Source: Hoeflea sp. (GTDB lineage: Bacteria > Pseudomonadota > Alphaproteobacteria > Rhizobiales > Rhizobiaceae). Taken from it: a DNA stretch of 64,000 bases. A program made the position numbers and the translations under genes. Below the pieces are notes generated by a model. That model was given only the letters and a program-made list of their open reading frames with translations, was not told the origin of the DNA and made no database searches. Location: contig NZ_NVXQ01000001.1 in the NCBI RefSeq assembly GCF_002733955.1, positions 534,316-598,315 on the forward strand, in the 5' to 3' direction. Shown here one piece after another: positions 15,935-24,903 of the stretch (positions are counted from its first letter, which is position 1; each line of letters opens with the position of its first letter).

Positions 15935-16858
15935 GTGAAACGGCTGGCGCTTGGTCTGGGGCTGGCGGCCATCGCCGGTGCGGGGGTCGCCTTCCTACTG
16001 ACGGCCCCGCAACCGGTGGCCTCCGAACGCCTCGAAGCCATCGCCGCGCTTGATGGAGACGCGTCAGCGGGCGAAACCCTGTTCTGGGCCGGCGGCTGCG
16101 CCTCCTGCCATGCCGCCCCGGGCGCGGAAGATGCCGCCCGGCTGGTGATGTCGGGGGGCGTGAAGCTGACCAGCGATTTCGGCACCTTTGTCGCGCCGAA
16201 CATTTCGCCCGACCCCGAAGCCGGCATCGGCTCCTGGTCGGTGACCGATTTTGCAAACGCCATGCTTGCCGGGGTATCGCCGCGCGGGCAACACTATTAT
16301 CCGGCGTTTCCCTACACTTCCTACACGCGGATGACGGATCGCGACATCGCCGATCTGTTCGCCTTCATGCAGACGCTGCCCGAGAGCCAGGTGGCTTCGT
16401 TGCCGCATGAGGTCGGGTTTCCGTTCAATATCCGGCGGGCGCTGGGTGGCTGGAAGCTGCTGTTCTTTACCGACGAGCCTCGGGTAGCACTTGACGGCGC
16501 GGACCCGCAGATCGAGCGGGGGCAATATCTGGTCGAAGGACCCGGCCATTGCGGCGAGTGCCACACACCACGCAACCCGATTGGCGGCTTTGTCGCCGAT
16601 GCCTGGCTGGCGGGTGCCAAGAACCCCGAAGGTGAAGGGGTGATCCCCAATCTGACACCGGGCGGAAAATCGATCAGCAGCTGGAGCGCTGGCGATATCG
16701 CCTATTACCTCGAAAGCGGGTTTACGCCGGATTTCGACAGCGTCGGCGGATCGATGGTGGATGTGCAGAAGAACATGGCTCAACTGACAAGCGGCGACCG
16801 GGATGCGATCGCCGCCTATCTCAAGGCACTGCCCGAACGGGCCAATGGCTGGGAGTGA
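15935..16858 (+). CDS. Diheme cytochrome c, membrane-anchored or exported
   Basis: 307 residues from a GTG start. N-terminal hydrophobic signal/anchor (LALGLGLAAIAGAGVAFLL), then two cytochrome c domains with heme motifs CASCH (~residue 55) and CGECH (~residue 208). Between them are APNISPDPEAGIGSWS and PNLTPGGKSISSWS segments as in the cytochrome subunits of alcohol dehydrogenases and FixP-like c-type proteins. It probably relays electrons between a dehydrogenase and the respiratory chain together with the c-556 partner encoded 40 bases upstream. No dehydrogenase gene is adjacent, so the donor is unknown. Confidence 0.9.
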   Translation: MKRLALGLGLAAIAGAGVAFLLTAPQPVASERLEAIAALDGDASAGETLFWAGGCASCHAAPGAEDAARLVMSGGVKLTSDFGTFVAPNISPDPEAGIGSWSVTDFANAMLAGVSPRGQHYYPAFPYTSYTRMTDRDIADLFAFMQTLPESQVASLPHEVGFPFNIRRALGGWKLLFFTDEPRVALDGADPQIERGQYLVEGPGHCGECHTPRNPIGGFVADAWLAGAKNPEGEGVIPNLTPGGKSISSWSAGDIAYYLESGFTPDFDSVGGSMVDVQKNMAQLTSGDRDAIAAYLKALPERANGWE

Positions 16859-16897
16859 GTGATAGCCAGGTGTGTCCGGCTGCCACATGCAAACAGA

Positions 16898-17992
16898 TTA
16901 CTGGGTCAGGCGCGAGGAGACCTTTGAAGCCTGCTTGCCGATGCTCTCGAACGCGGCAATCAGAGCGGCGCTGCTGTTGGCATCGTAGAAGTGTTCGGCG
17001 GTGCTGGCGCAGTAGGCGAGCAGTTGCTTGCCGCGGGTGGGCGCAGCAAAGGCCACCGTATAGACTTCAATGCCCTCGCCCTTCGCCTTGTCACACAGCA
17101 GCTTCGTCGATGAATCGGCGGAATTGTAGTTGTTGTCGCCATCGGTCATGAAGACAATGAACTTCTCCGGCACTTCACCGGACTTTTCCTTGTGCTTGCT
17201 GTCCTCATTGTTCGAGCTGACTTTCTGGAGCGCCCAATTGAACGCCTCGGTGGAATCCGTGCCACCTTGAGCCGGCAACGCGTTGACAAAATCCCGCGTC
17301 TTCTGGGGCTTCCAGTGCAGGTTCTGGAAGCCTGTCATGTAGCTGTTGTAACTGGCGGCTCCGAGGCGGACATATTTGCGGTTGGGGTCAGCCGTTTCAA
17401 ACTGGCTGATCAGGCCGCCGACTGCCGTCTTGAGCACATCGATCTTGCGCTGCCCCTCGAGATCCCAATCCATCGAGCCGGACCGGTCCAGGACCAGCGC
17501 CATTGACAGGGCACCCTGTGCTGCTTCAGTCGAGGCGCTCTGGGATTTGCCGATGACGCCGACGCTCAGGTCCTGCCGCCCCATGAACCGAGCCATGCCC
17601 GACGCTGTCTGGGTGCCGGTCATCGAAATGGCCACATCCCAGACGGTGGTGCCGTTGTTTTCGAACGGGGTGATGACGATTGCGGGCTTGACACTCATGT
17701 CGGCGAAAACCGGCATGTCCTCTTCCATCTGTCCCTTGAGGAACTGGGCGGCGAACAAGCGCGCCTCCTCGATGCTGAGGTTTTCTTCCTGCGAAAGCCG
17801 GGTAGAGGTTGCAAGCGCGGCACTGTCGACCGCATTCTGCATCCGCGTTTTCATCGACATCGCATTGGTGGTGTCGAGAGCCAGACTGGCAGCTATCACG
17901 ACGACAGGAAGGGCCAGGCTCGTCATGATGGCAAAGTTGCCATCAGTGCTCTTCAACAATTCCGTAAATTTCCTGATCATTGGATTGGTCAT
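16898..17992 (-). CDS. TadG-like pilus-assembly protein with von Willebrand factor A domain (copy 1)
   Basis: 364 residues. N-terminal TadE/G-type anchor (TDGNFAIMTSLALPVVVIAASLALDTTNA; prepilin-like hydrophobic segment), the SMKTRMQNAVDSAALATS motif, then a VWA domain with MIDAS metal site LDRSGSMDW, the GGTDSTEA loop and FIVFMTDGDNN. TadG-like proteins accompany Flp/Tad pili on the periplasmic side, but no tad cluster is nearby. AGGAT precedes ATG 17992. A related gene lies 338 bases upstream on the same strand, indicating local duplication. Confidence 0.88.
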   Translation of the reverse strand: MTNPMIRKFTELLKSTDGNFAIMTSLALPVVVIAASLALDTTNAMSMKTRMQNAVDSAALATSTRLSQEENLSIEEARLFAAQFLKGQMEEDMPVFADMSVKPAIVITPFENNGTTVWDVAISMTGTQTASGMARFMGRQDLSVGVIGKSQSASTEAAQGALSMALVLDRSGSMDWDLEGQRKIDVLKTAVGGLISQFETADPNRKYVRLGAASYNSYMTGFQNLHWKPQKTRDFVNALPAQGGTDSTEAFNWALQKVSSNNEDSKHKEKSGEVPEKFIVFMTDGDNNYNSADSSTKLLCDKAKGEGIEVYTVAFAAPTRGKQLLAYCASTAEHFYDANSSAALIAAFESIGKQASKVSSRLTQ

Positions 17993-18330
17993 CTCGGCAT
18001 CCTGTTTGATCTGTCGCTCTTGATCACAACAAATACATCGGAACCCATCAGCGTTGCCTTAAACCAGACGTTCAAATTTTACGCATTACCAATTTGGTGC
18101 AGATCATCGGCTGATTTTACGTTGCGAGAGAGCCATTTGCACCTCTTTGAGACGCGGGGCACCCAACATATTGGGTGAGCAGCACCGGGCAATCCTGCCT
18201 TGAAACACTGTGTGTGAGCAGGCTCTGCACGATTGCGGCCGCCTGCTGGACATGGCAAGGCGCCGTGCACCGAGTTGGATGCACGGCGCTGCCGTTCCGC
18301 GTGCTCATCGGGTCAAGGTGCGAGCCGATC
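17993..18330. other. Intergenic region between the two TadG-like genes, with two hairpins
   Basis: Two perfect inverted repeats are visible: CACCCAA-CATA-TTGGGTG (18,160-18,177) and a 10-base stem 18,259-18,268 with 18,279-18,288 (10-base loop), the latter 42 bases after the stop of the upstream gene copy 2. Neither has a T-run on the minus strand, so termination is uncertain. The part nearest 18,000-18,110 is AT-richer and presumably carries the promoter of copy 1. Confidence 0.5.
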
Positions 18331-19527
18331 TTAATCGGTCAGCCGGGTTACCATCTGGACTGCTTCTTCGCCGATATCCTTGAAGGCTTGCTTCAGCTCG
18401 TCGGCACTGTCAGCGGTGTAGTAAAAATCGTTTCCCGAAGCGCAGGCACTGAGAAGCTCCTTGCCACGCTGGGGGGCCTGGAAGGCGACGGTGAAAATCT
18501 TGACCTCGTTGTTCTTTGCCGAGGTGCAGTGTTCCAGCGTCTTGCGATCCGCATAGTTGTCCCAGTATGAAGATCCGGTCGAGTTTTCACCATCGGTCAT
18601 GAATACGATGAACTTGTGCGGTTTCTTCGTGCCGTTCTTGGAATAATGCGCGTTGATCTCGGTCGGCTTTGTGACCTGGTCCGCAGCCCAGGCCATGGCA
18701 TCTTCCGAGTTCGTGCCACCGGTCGCCTCGAGCGAGTTGGCAAACGTGATGATGTCGGACTTGTTCCAGGAAATCGACTGCTTGTCGGAATCCCTGGTGT
18801 CGGAATTGTAGGCCACAGCGCCCATGCGTGCATATTCATCGGTCGGGTCGGATTCCGCGATATGCCCTGTCAGATCGGCTACGGCTTCCTTGAGAACGTC
18901 GATCTTGGGAACGTCGACTTCGACAGTCCTGGTCCCGCATTCGTACCGGCCCCGGTAATAGCTGTAGCAATATTTGGTGCGCGTTTCGGTCGTCGTTCTG
19001 CCCGACGCCCAGTCCATCGAACCGGAGCGGTCAAGCACAAGCATCATGGAAAGCGGATTTGAGCCGTCGCGCGCGGATTCGGATGTGCCGTTGATCGACA
19101 CATCGATGGTATTCTTGCCGGCAAAGCGCGCCATCACCGTGGTCTGCTGCGATCCGACGACAGCCACATCAACCTTCCAGACGATTTTCTTTCCGCTGCC
19201 CGACTTGCTGACGGTCACAGTCGGAGTGGCTGTAAATCCTTCGAACGAATTGACGTCACTCGAGATCTGCGCAGCGAAAAACTTCGTCGCGTAGTCCTTG
19301 GCCTGACTTTCGGTAATATTCTCATCGGCCAACTGGCTGGTGGTCGCCAGGGCGGCGCTGTCTGCAGCGTTTTGCAGGCGCACCTTCATCGACAGCGCGT
19401 TGGACGTGTCAAGCGCGAGGCTGCCACCAACGATAAGCACCGGCAGCATCAGGGCTGCGAGCATGGTGAAATTGCCGTCTTCGGTACGAAGCAATTTCGC
19501 GATCTTCATGATCGTCGAATTGAACAT
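18331..19527 (-). CDS. TadG-like pilus-assembly protein with von Willebrand factor A domain (copy 2)
   Basis: 398 residues. Same plan as the neighbouring copy: TEDGNFTMLAALMLPVLIVGGSLALDTSNA anchor, SMKVRLQNAADSAALATT, VWA MIDAS motif LDRSGSMDW and FIVFMTDGENS. Copy 2 has an extra Tyr-rich insertion with two cysteines (YCYSYYRGRYECG) just after the MIDAS, absent from copy 1. ATG 19527 follows GGAG at good spacing; an ATG six codons earlier is open. Probably exported and tethered, with the VWA domain outside the inner membrane. Tandem duplication with divergence is inferred from shared motifs. Confidence 0.88.
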   Translation of the reverse strand: MFNSTIMKIAKLLRTEDGNFTMLAALMLPVLIVGGSLALDTSNALSMKVRLQNAADSAALATTSQLADENITESQAKDYATKFFAAQISSDVNSFEGFTATPTVTVSKSGSGKKIVWKVDVAVVGSQQTTVMARFAGKNTIDVSINGTSESARDGSNPLSMMLVLDRSGSMDWASGRTTTETRTKYCYSYYRGRYECGTRTVEVDVPKIDVLKEAVADLTGHIAESDPTDEYARMGAVAYNSDTRDSDKQSISWNKSDIITFANSLEATGGTNSEDAMAWAADQVTKPTEINAHYSKNGTKKPHKFIVFMTDGENSTGSSYWDNYADRKTLEHCTSAKNNEVKIFTVAFQAPQRGKELLSACASGNDFYYTADSADELKQAFKDIGEEAVQMVTRLTD

Positions 19528-19712
19528 TCGTGGACTCCACATCATCGGAATACGATGTGGCCAGAATAGACCTCAGGCGTGAGGATTCGATTAAGTCAAA
19601 TGGTAAACAATCAACGAAGCCGAACGCGCATATTGCAGGTAATTTTCTTAATATCCGATGTATGCCAGGCCCCAAAAGCTACGGGGCCGGACACCGGCAA
19701 TCCACACCTTTC

Positions 19713-21818
19713 TCAGGCCTTGCCAACCACCTTGAGTGCGAAGGCATATTCGTAGGCGATCTCTTCGAGCCGCTGGAAACGCCCCGACGCACCGGCATGA
19801 CCGGCTGCCATGTTGATCTTGAACAGGACCGGATTGCCGCTGATTGACGCCTCGCGCAAGCGCGCGACCCATTTCGCTGGTTCCCAATAGGTCACGCGCG
19901 GGTCGGTGAGGCCGGCGATCGCCAGGATCGGCGGGTAAGGTTGTGCCGTGACGTTGTCATAGGGCGAGTAACCGGCGATGGTCTGGTAATCCTCGGGCGA
20001 TGCGATCGGATTGCCCCATTCCGGCCATTCCGGCGGGGTCAGCGGCAGGGTGTCGTCGAGCATGGTGTTGAGGACATCGACAAAGGGAACGGCGGCAATG
20101 ATGGCGCCGAACGCCTCGGGCGCCATGTTGGCCACCGCCCCCATCAGCATGCCCCCGGCGGAACCGCCCTGGGCGACGATACGGTCGTGCGAGGTGAATT
20201 TCTGCTCTGCCAGGTAGCGCGCCGCGGCAATGAAATCGGTGAATGTATTGGTCTTGCTGCCGCGCTTGCCGGCCTCGTACCAGGCAAAGCCCTTTTCCTT
20301 GCCGCCGCGAATATGGGCGATGGCGTAGACAAAGCCACGATCTACCAGCGACAGGCAGTTGGTGTTGAAACCAGCCGGAATTGCAATGCCGTAGGAGCCG
20401 TAGCCGTAAAGCAGGCATGGGGCGGAGCCGTCGAGCGGTGTGTCCTTGCGGTAGAGCAACGTGACCGGCACCAGCTCGCCGTCAGCGGCCGGCGCCATGA
20501 CGCGCCTTGTGACATAGTCTTCCGGCGTGTGGCCTGAGGGTACCTCGTCGCGTTTCAGCAGCGTGCGCTCGCGGGTGGTCATGTTGTAATCGTAGAGCTC
20601 TGACGGCGTGGTCATCGAGGAATAGCTGAAGCGGACCACTTCGGTGTCATATTCCATCGAGCCCTGGAAGCCGAGCGAATAGGCTTCCTCGTCGAAGGCG
20701 ATGGCGTGTTGCTCGCCCGTGCTGCGGTCAAGAATGACGATGCGCGGCAGGCCGTTTTCGCGCTCCATCCAGACCAGATGGTTGCGGTAGGCGCTGACTG
20801 ACAGGATCAGCCTTCCCGGCTTGTGGGGGACGACCTCGCTCCAGTTTGCAGGTTCCGGGGTCTCAACCGGCGTCTGCATGATCTTGAAATCCTTGGCGCC
20901 ATCGGCGTTGGTCAGGATGTAGAAGACATCGCCGCCTTCGCTGAGCGAGTATTCGACGCCGGTCTGTCTTGCAGCCACCAGTTGCGGCTTGGCAGCAGGG
21001 TCATCGGCCGGCATGACCCAGCATTCCGATGTCTCGTGATCATTGATCTCGATCATGATGAAATCATTGAGCCGGGTTCCCGACACGCCCATGAAGAAGC
21101 CGGTGTCGGTCTCTTCGTGGATCAGCACGTCTTCGCTCTGCGCGGTTCCGAGCCGGTGGTGGAAGATCTTGCTCGGACGGTGATTGTCATCGACGGCGGT
21201 GTAGAAGAAGCCAGTGCAATCGGCCGACCAGGCGGCGCCGCCACCGGTGTTCTCGATCAGGTCGGCACTGTCCTTGCCCGAGGCCAGATCGCGCACCTTG
21301 AGGGTGAAGAATTCGGAGCCCTTGTCATCATAGCCCCAGATGGCGGCCGTGTGATCGGGCGAATGGCCGGTGCCGGCGAGCCGGAAATAGGGTTTGCCCT
21401 CGGCCTCCTGATCACCATCGAGGATGATCTGCTCATCACCGCCAGCCCGCGGGATGCGGAAATATTTCGGCTGTTCTCCGCCGGTGACATAGCGCACGCC
21501 GTAGAGCCAGGAGCCATCGGGCGACGGCACCGAGCTGTCATCTTCCTTGATGCGGCCGCGCATTTCGGCAAACAGCGTCTTCTGCAGCTCCTCGGTGTCG
21601 GCCATGGCTGCCTGCTGATAGAAGTTCTCCGATTCCAGGTGGACCCGGATTGCCGGATCCAGGAGCGAGGGATCCTTGAACATCGCCTGCCAGTTGTCAT
21701 CGCGCATCCAGGCATAGTCATCAGACCGCGTCACGCCGTGGCGAATGTCTTCAACAGTGCGTTTTTCGGCGACCGGGGCTTCTGGCAGGTTTTTGAATGC
21801 GGACAAGGAGAGCTCCAT
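19713..21818 (-). CDS. ptrB: Prolyl oligopeptidase family serine peptidase (oligopeptidase B)
   Basis: About 701 residues. N-terminal beta-propeller (HGVTRSDDYAWMRD typical S9A start) then an alpha/beta-hydrolase with nucleophile motif QGGSAGGMLMGA, GFVYAIAHIRGGKEKGFAWYEAGK, and the C-terminal His in NMAAGHAGASGR. Oligopeptidase B cleaves short peptides after Lys/Arg in the cytoplasm. ATG 21818 begins where homology-like sequence starts; no good Shine-Dalgarno is visible, and open codons extend to 21884. Gap of 102 bases from the DUF1772 gene upstream. Confidence 0.9.
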   Translation of the reverse strand: MELSLSAFKNLPEAPVAEKRTVEDIRHGVTRSDDYAWMRDDNWQAMFKDPSLLDPAIRVHLESENFYQQAAMADTEELQKTLFAEMRGRIKEDDSSVPSPDGSWLYGVRYVTGGEQPKYFRIPRAGGDEQIILDGDQEAEGKPYFRLAGTGHSPDHTAAIWGYDDKGSEFFTLKVRDLASGKDSADLIENTGGGAAWSADCTGFFYTAVDDNHRPSKIFHHRLGTAQSEDVLIHEETDTGFFMGVSGTRLNDFIMIEINDHETSECWVMPADDPAAKPQLVAARQTGVEYSLSEGGDVFYILTNADGAKDFKIMQTPVETPEPANWSEVVPHKPGRLILSVSAYRNHLVWMERENGLPRIVILDRSTGEQHAIAFDEEAYSLGFQGSMEYDTEVVRFSYSSMTTPSELYDYNMTTRERTLLKRDEVPSGHTPEDYVTRRVMAPAADGELVPVTLLYRKDTPLDGSAPCLLYGYGSYGIAIPAGFNTNCLSLVDRGFVYAIAHIRGGKEKGFAWYEAGKRGSKTNTFTDFIAAARYLAEQKFTSHDRIVAQGGSAGGMLMGAVANMAPEAFGAIIAAVPFVDVLNTMLDDTLPLTPPEWPEWGNPIASPEDYQTIAGYSPYDNVTAQPYPPILAIAGLTDPRVTYWEPAKWVARLREASISGNPVLFKINMAAGHAGASGRFQRLEEIAYEYAFALKVVGKA

Positions 21819-21920
21819 GAAAGGGATCGGCGGGCTCGCGAAGAGCCGGTTACCCGACATAGAGGCCGTGACTGGCTGGATCAAGGCAAGGCGGCCGGAA
21901 AACCGACCGGCGCTCGGCGT

Positions 21921-22406
21921 CTACCGGATGACCAGCGCGCCCAGCGTCAGCCCGGAAGCCAGAAGACAGGCAACAGTTCGCACCGTGTTGAGGCTGACCC
22001 AGCGGGTCATGTAGCTCTGCTTCCAGAACGCAATCGTCTGCGAAGCGGCCGGATCGATCCCTGCCAGCTGATTGTTGAGCGGCACATTGCCAAAGGCGGT
22101 GACCGCGAAGACGCCGACCAGATAGATCACGCCGGCCAGCATCAGCAAATGCGAGGGCAAGCCGTCCACCGCCACGAAGGCGTAGACCGCGATCACCAGC
22201 GAGACCAGCGCAAGCCCCATGAACAGGACCATGAACATCGAGCGCATGATCTCGACATTGAGCACCTGCATGGCCTCGATTCCGCCCTGGCCCCTGACCA
22301 GGTTGAAGGAACGCATGATGAAATCGGAGAACGCAAGAAACACGCCGCCAATGGCGGCATAGGCGAGGACGGATGCTGCGCTGAGCAGCGTGAACCATAA
22401 GGACAT
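21921..22406 (-). CDS. DUF1772 / anthrone oxygenase-like membrane protein
   Basis: 161 residues with four membrane segments (residues ~5-30, 55-75, 85-105, 140-158). DUF1772 features are the early FLAFSDFIMRSF segment, a mid AVTAFGNVPLNNQLA segment and a WVSLNTVRTV motif before the last helix. Relatives include fungal anthrone oxygenases; bacterial members have no firm function. Third gene of an operon with NmrA-like and DUF4345 genes (90-base gap), divergent from an AraC regulator. Confidence 0.85.
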   Translation of the reverse strand: MSLWFTLLSAASVLAYAAIGGVFLAFSDFIMRSFNLVRGQGGIEAMQVLNVEIMRSMFMVLFMGLALVSLVIAVYAFVAVDGLPSHLLMLAGVIYLVGVFAVTAFGNVPLNNQLAGIDPAASQTIAFWKQSYMTRWVSLNTVRTVACLLASGLTLGALVIR

Positions 22407-22496
22407 GGGGATAGCTTTCAGGTTGCGGGCTCTCAGGCCCCGAGGTTTGGAGACCGGGCGGCGGACATCCCTGCCCGCCGCCCGGAATGTGAGCAG

Positions 22497-22892
22497 TCAG
22501 GCGGGCTTGCGCTGAGTGATCAGCGCCGCCAGTCCCGCGAGCCCGATCATCAGTTCGGCGATCATGGCGGTGACGAGGCCCGTGTCCGGCTGTCCGTCCA
22601 GGCCCAGGCTAACCAGTCGCGACGCGCCGTAGGCCATAAACATGGCTGCGGCGAGCAAGGTCGATGCCAGCGCAAAGCGGGAAAACACCAGACCTGCAAG
22701 CGTCAGCAGACCGAGCATGATGACACTGCCGCCAGATGCGCGCAGTTCGTTGGCGAGGCTGACATCATCGGCAAGCGAGATGCCGTAAGCCGCATAGAAG
22801 GCGTCGGGTGACAGAAGGATTGAACCACCAATGAAGATGGCGGTGGCGCCGGCGATCAGCAGAACGGCCTTTTGCAAGAGCATGGCTTTCAT
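22497..22892 (-). CDS. DUF4345 domain membrane protein
   Basis: 131 residues with four hydrophobic segments (residues ~5-25, 50-70, 72-90, 105-125) and DUF4345-like positions (LLSPDAFYAAYGI, ANELRASGGSVIMLGLL, RLVSLGLDGQP). Function unknown; the family frequently occurs near regulators and NmrA-like proteins. ATG 22892 is chosen over a start ten codons earlier because it begins the first membrane segment. Same operon as its neighbours, 33 bases after the NmrA-like stop. Confidence 0.82.
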   Translation of the reverse strand: MKAMLLQKAVLLIAGATAIFIGGSILLSPDAFYAAYGISLADDVSLANELRASGGSVIMLGLLTLAGLVFSRFALASTLLAAAMFMAYGASRLVSLGLDGQPDTGLVTAMIAELMIGLAGLAALITQRKPA

Positions 22893-22925
22893 GGGCTTGT
22901 TCCTTGTTAAGATTGTAGGCATGGG

Positions 22926-23753
22926 TCAGGCCGCCTGTTTCCAGACACCGCTTGCTGCGACCGAGCGGCAGAAATCGGCGAAATCGCGCGGCGCGCGGCC
23001 GAGCGCACGCTGGACGCCGTCGGTCAGATAGGCGTTGTGGCCGTCAAGCGTTTCGCGGCAGATCTCGGTAAAGACGTCGGCGATCAGCGGTCCGCCAATT
23101 TCGAGCATGCCTTCATGAAACTGCGCGAGCGTGATCGGCTGGTACTGCACCGGAATTCCGGCGGCAGCGGAGATCTCGGCCGCTGCTTCACCAAAGCTCA
23201 GCAGCCGGGGACCGGTGATCTCGTAGAGCTCGCCGTCATGGCGGTCATCGGTGAGCGCTGCGACGGCAACATCGGCAATGTCATCGACATCGACAATCGG
23301 TTCCTTGATATCGCCCGCGGGCAGAGCCACGACACCCTCGAGCACCGGCGGCAGCAGATAGCCTTCGGAGAAATTCTGCGCGAACCAGGCGGCGCGGACC
23401 AGCGTGAAGGCGAGACCGGAGTTGCGCACGATCTCCTCGCACGCCACGGCATGGGCTTCTCCCCTGCCCGACAGAAGCACAAGCTTGCGGACACCGGCCT
23501 CGGTGGCAGCGACGGTCAGCGCCCTGATCTTGTCGGCAGCGCCGGGAAAGGCCAGATCCGGGAAATAGGAGACATAGGCGGCGGTGACGCCCTCAAGTGC
23601 CGCCGTCCAGGTTTCAGGCTGCTCCCAGTCGAACGGGATGGCGGAGTTGCGCGATCCTTCGCGAACGGAGAAGCCTTTTTCCTTGAGTGATCTGACAATG
23701 CGGCTGCCGGTCTTGCCGGTGGAACCGATGATGAGAATGGGTTGGTCTTGCAT
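22926..23753 (-). CDS. NmrA family NAD(P)-binding protein
   Basis: 275 residues. N-terminal Rossmann motif ILIIGSTGKTGSRIVRSL, LVRAAWFAQNFSEG and IVDVDDIADVAVAAL match NmrA/HSCARG-like atypical SDR proteins that bind NADP and act either as oxidoreductases or redox sensors. ATG 23753 follows AAGGAAG; the frame is open to 23816. First gene of the NmrA-DUF4345-DUF1772 operon and divergent from an AraC gene, 138 bases away. Confidence 0.88.
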   Translation of the reverse strand: MQDQPILIIGSTGKTGSRIVRSLKEKGFSVREGSRNSAIPFDWEQPETWTAALEGVTAAYVSYFPDLAFPGAADKIRALTVAATEAGVRKLVLLSGRGEAHAVACEEIVRNSGLAFTLVRAAWFAQNFSEGYLLPPVLEGVVALPAGDIKEPIVDVDDIADVAVAALTDDRHDGELYEITGPRLLSFGEAAAEISAAAGIPVQYQPITLAQFHEGMLEIGGPLIADVFTEICRETLDGHNAYLTDGVQRALGRAPRDFADFCRSVAASGVWKQAA

Positions 23754-23891
23754 GGGAAGCTTCCTTGGCTCAATTGACGATGAGAAGGAGGTAAGCTCAT
23801 TTTTCTGGATGAACAATTACAGATAAATCTCATTCATATGCAGATCGTCCAAAGATGTGGACAATCCGCAAACACGTGGTAGATTTAGCTC

Positions 23892-24896
23892 ATGTCAAAA
23901 CCTGATCCATGCATCCCCGTGAGTTCCGACCCATTGGCTGAAACGCTGCACATGCTGCGGCTGACCGGCACGCTTTACTGCCGGGGCGAACTGACCGCGC
24001 CCTGGGCGATCGCCATTCCACTGCTGGAAGGCGTCATGTCCTTCGTAGTGGCCACGTCGGGCGCGCTCTGGCTGCAGCTTGAGGACATGGAACCGCAATT
24101 GCTGTCGCAGGGCTGCCTGGCGCTGATCCCGCATGGGACCCCGCACACGATTTCCAGCGCTGCCGGGCTGGCGGGCGAGCCGCTGTTCGAGCTGCCGGTG
24201 GAGAAGGTTTCCGAGCGCTACGAAATCATGCGCCATGGCGGCGGCGGCGAGATGACCCGAACCATGTATGGCGTGGTTCGCTTTGACGATGTGGCAGCCG
24301 AGCACCTGCTCAAGCTTTTGCCACAGATCATCAACATCGACGCCTGGGATGACCAGACCGGCGGCTGGCTGCAAAGCACGCTTCGTTTCATCGCCAGCGA
24401 GGCTGCCTCACTCAAGCCGGGCGGTGAGACCGTGATCACAAGGCTGTCTGACGTGGTGGTGATCCAGGCCATCCGCTCCTGGCTTGAGACAGCTCCGACC
24501 ACCGAGACAGGCTGGCTGGCGGCGCTGCGCGATCCGCAGATCGGCAGGGCGCTGGCGCTGATGCACCGCCGCCCCGGAGAAGACTGGAGCGTGGATTCAC
24601 TGGCCATGCAGACCGGCATGTCGCGGTCTGCCTTCGCGGCCCGTTTCGCCAACCTGGTGGGACAGACGCCGCTGCGTTATCTGACCGAATGGCGCATGCG
24701 GATCGCCCGCAGCCGGCTGATCGACACGGCAGACGGGCTGGCAGCGATCTCGGTGGATCTCGGTTACCAGTCGGAAGCATCCTTCTGCCGGGCGTTCAAA
24801 CGCGTGTTCGGCAAACCACCCGGCAGCATACGCCACGCCGAACCAGGCCGCGCCGGCGCAGTCTTTCCCGCGCCGATGGCCGCCAACGCGGGCTAG
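23892..24896 (+). CDS. AraC family regulator with cupin sensory domain
   Basis: 334 residues. N-terminal cupin_6 part (residues ~15-190; LTGTLYCRGELTAPWAI, LALIPHGTPHTI) followed by the AraC double HTH (residues ~225-315; WSVDSLAMQTGMSRSAFAARF, YLTEWRMRIARSRL, DLGYQSEASFCRAFKRVFG). Such regulators typically activate an adjacent divergent operon of redox enzymes; here the NmrA-DUF4345-DUF1772 genes. Ends 7 bases from the convergent asparaginase stop. Effector unknown. Confidence 0.92.
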   Translation: MSKPDPCIPVSSDPLAETLHMLRLTGTLYCRGELTAPWAIAIPLLEGVMSFVVATSGALWLQLEDMEPQLLSQGCLALIPHGTPHTISSAAGLAGEPLFELPVEKVSERYEIMRHGGGGEMTRTMYGVVRFDDVAAEHLLKLLPQIINIDAWDDQTGGWLQSTLRFIASEAASLKPGGETVITRLSDVVVIQAIRSWLETAPTTETGWLAALRDPQIGRALALMHRRPGEDWSVDSLAMQTGMSRSAFAARFANLVGQTPLRYLTEWRMRIARSRLIDTADGLAAISVDLGYQSEASFCRAFKRVFGKPPGSIRHAEPGRAGAVFPAPMAANAG

Positions 24897-24903
24897 GGTC
24901 AGG

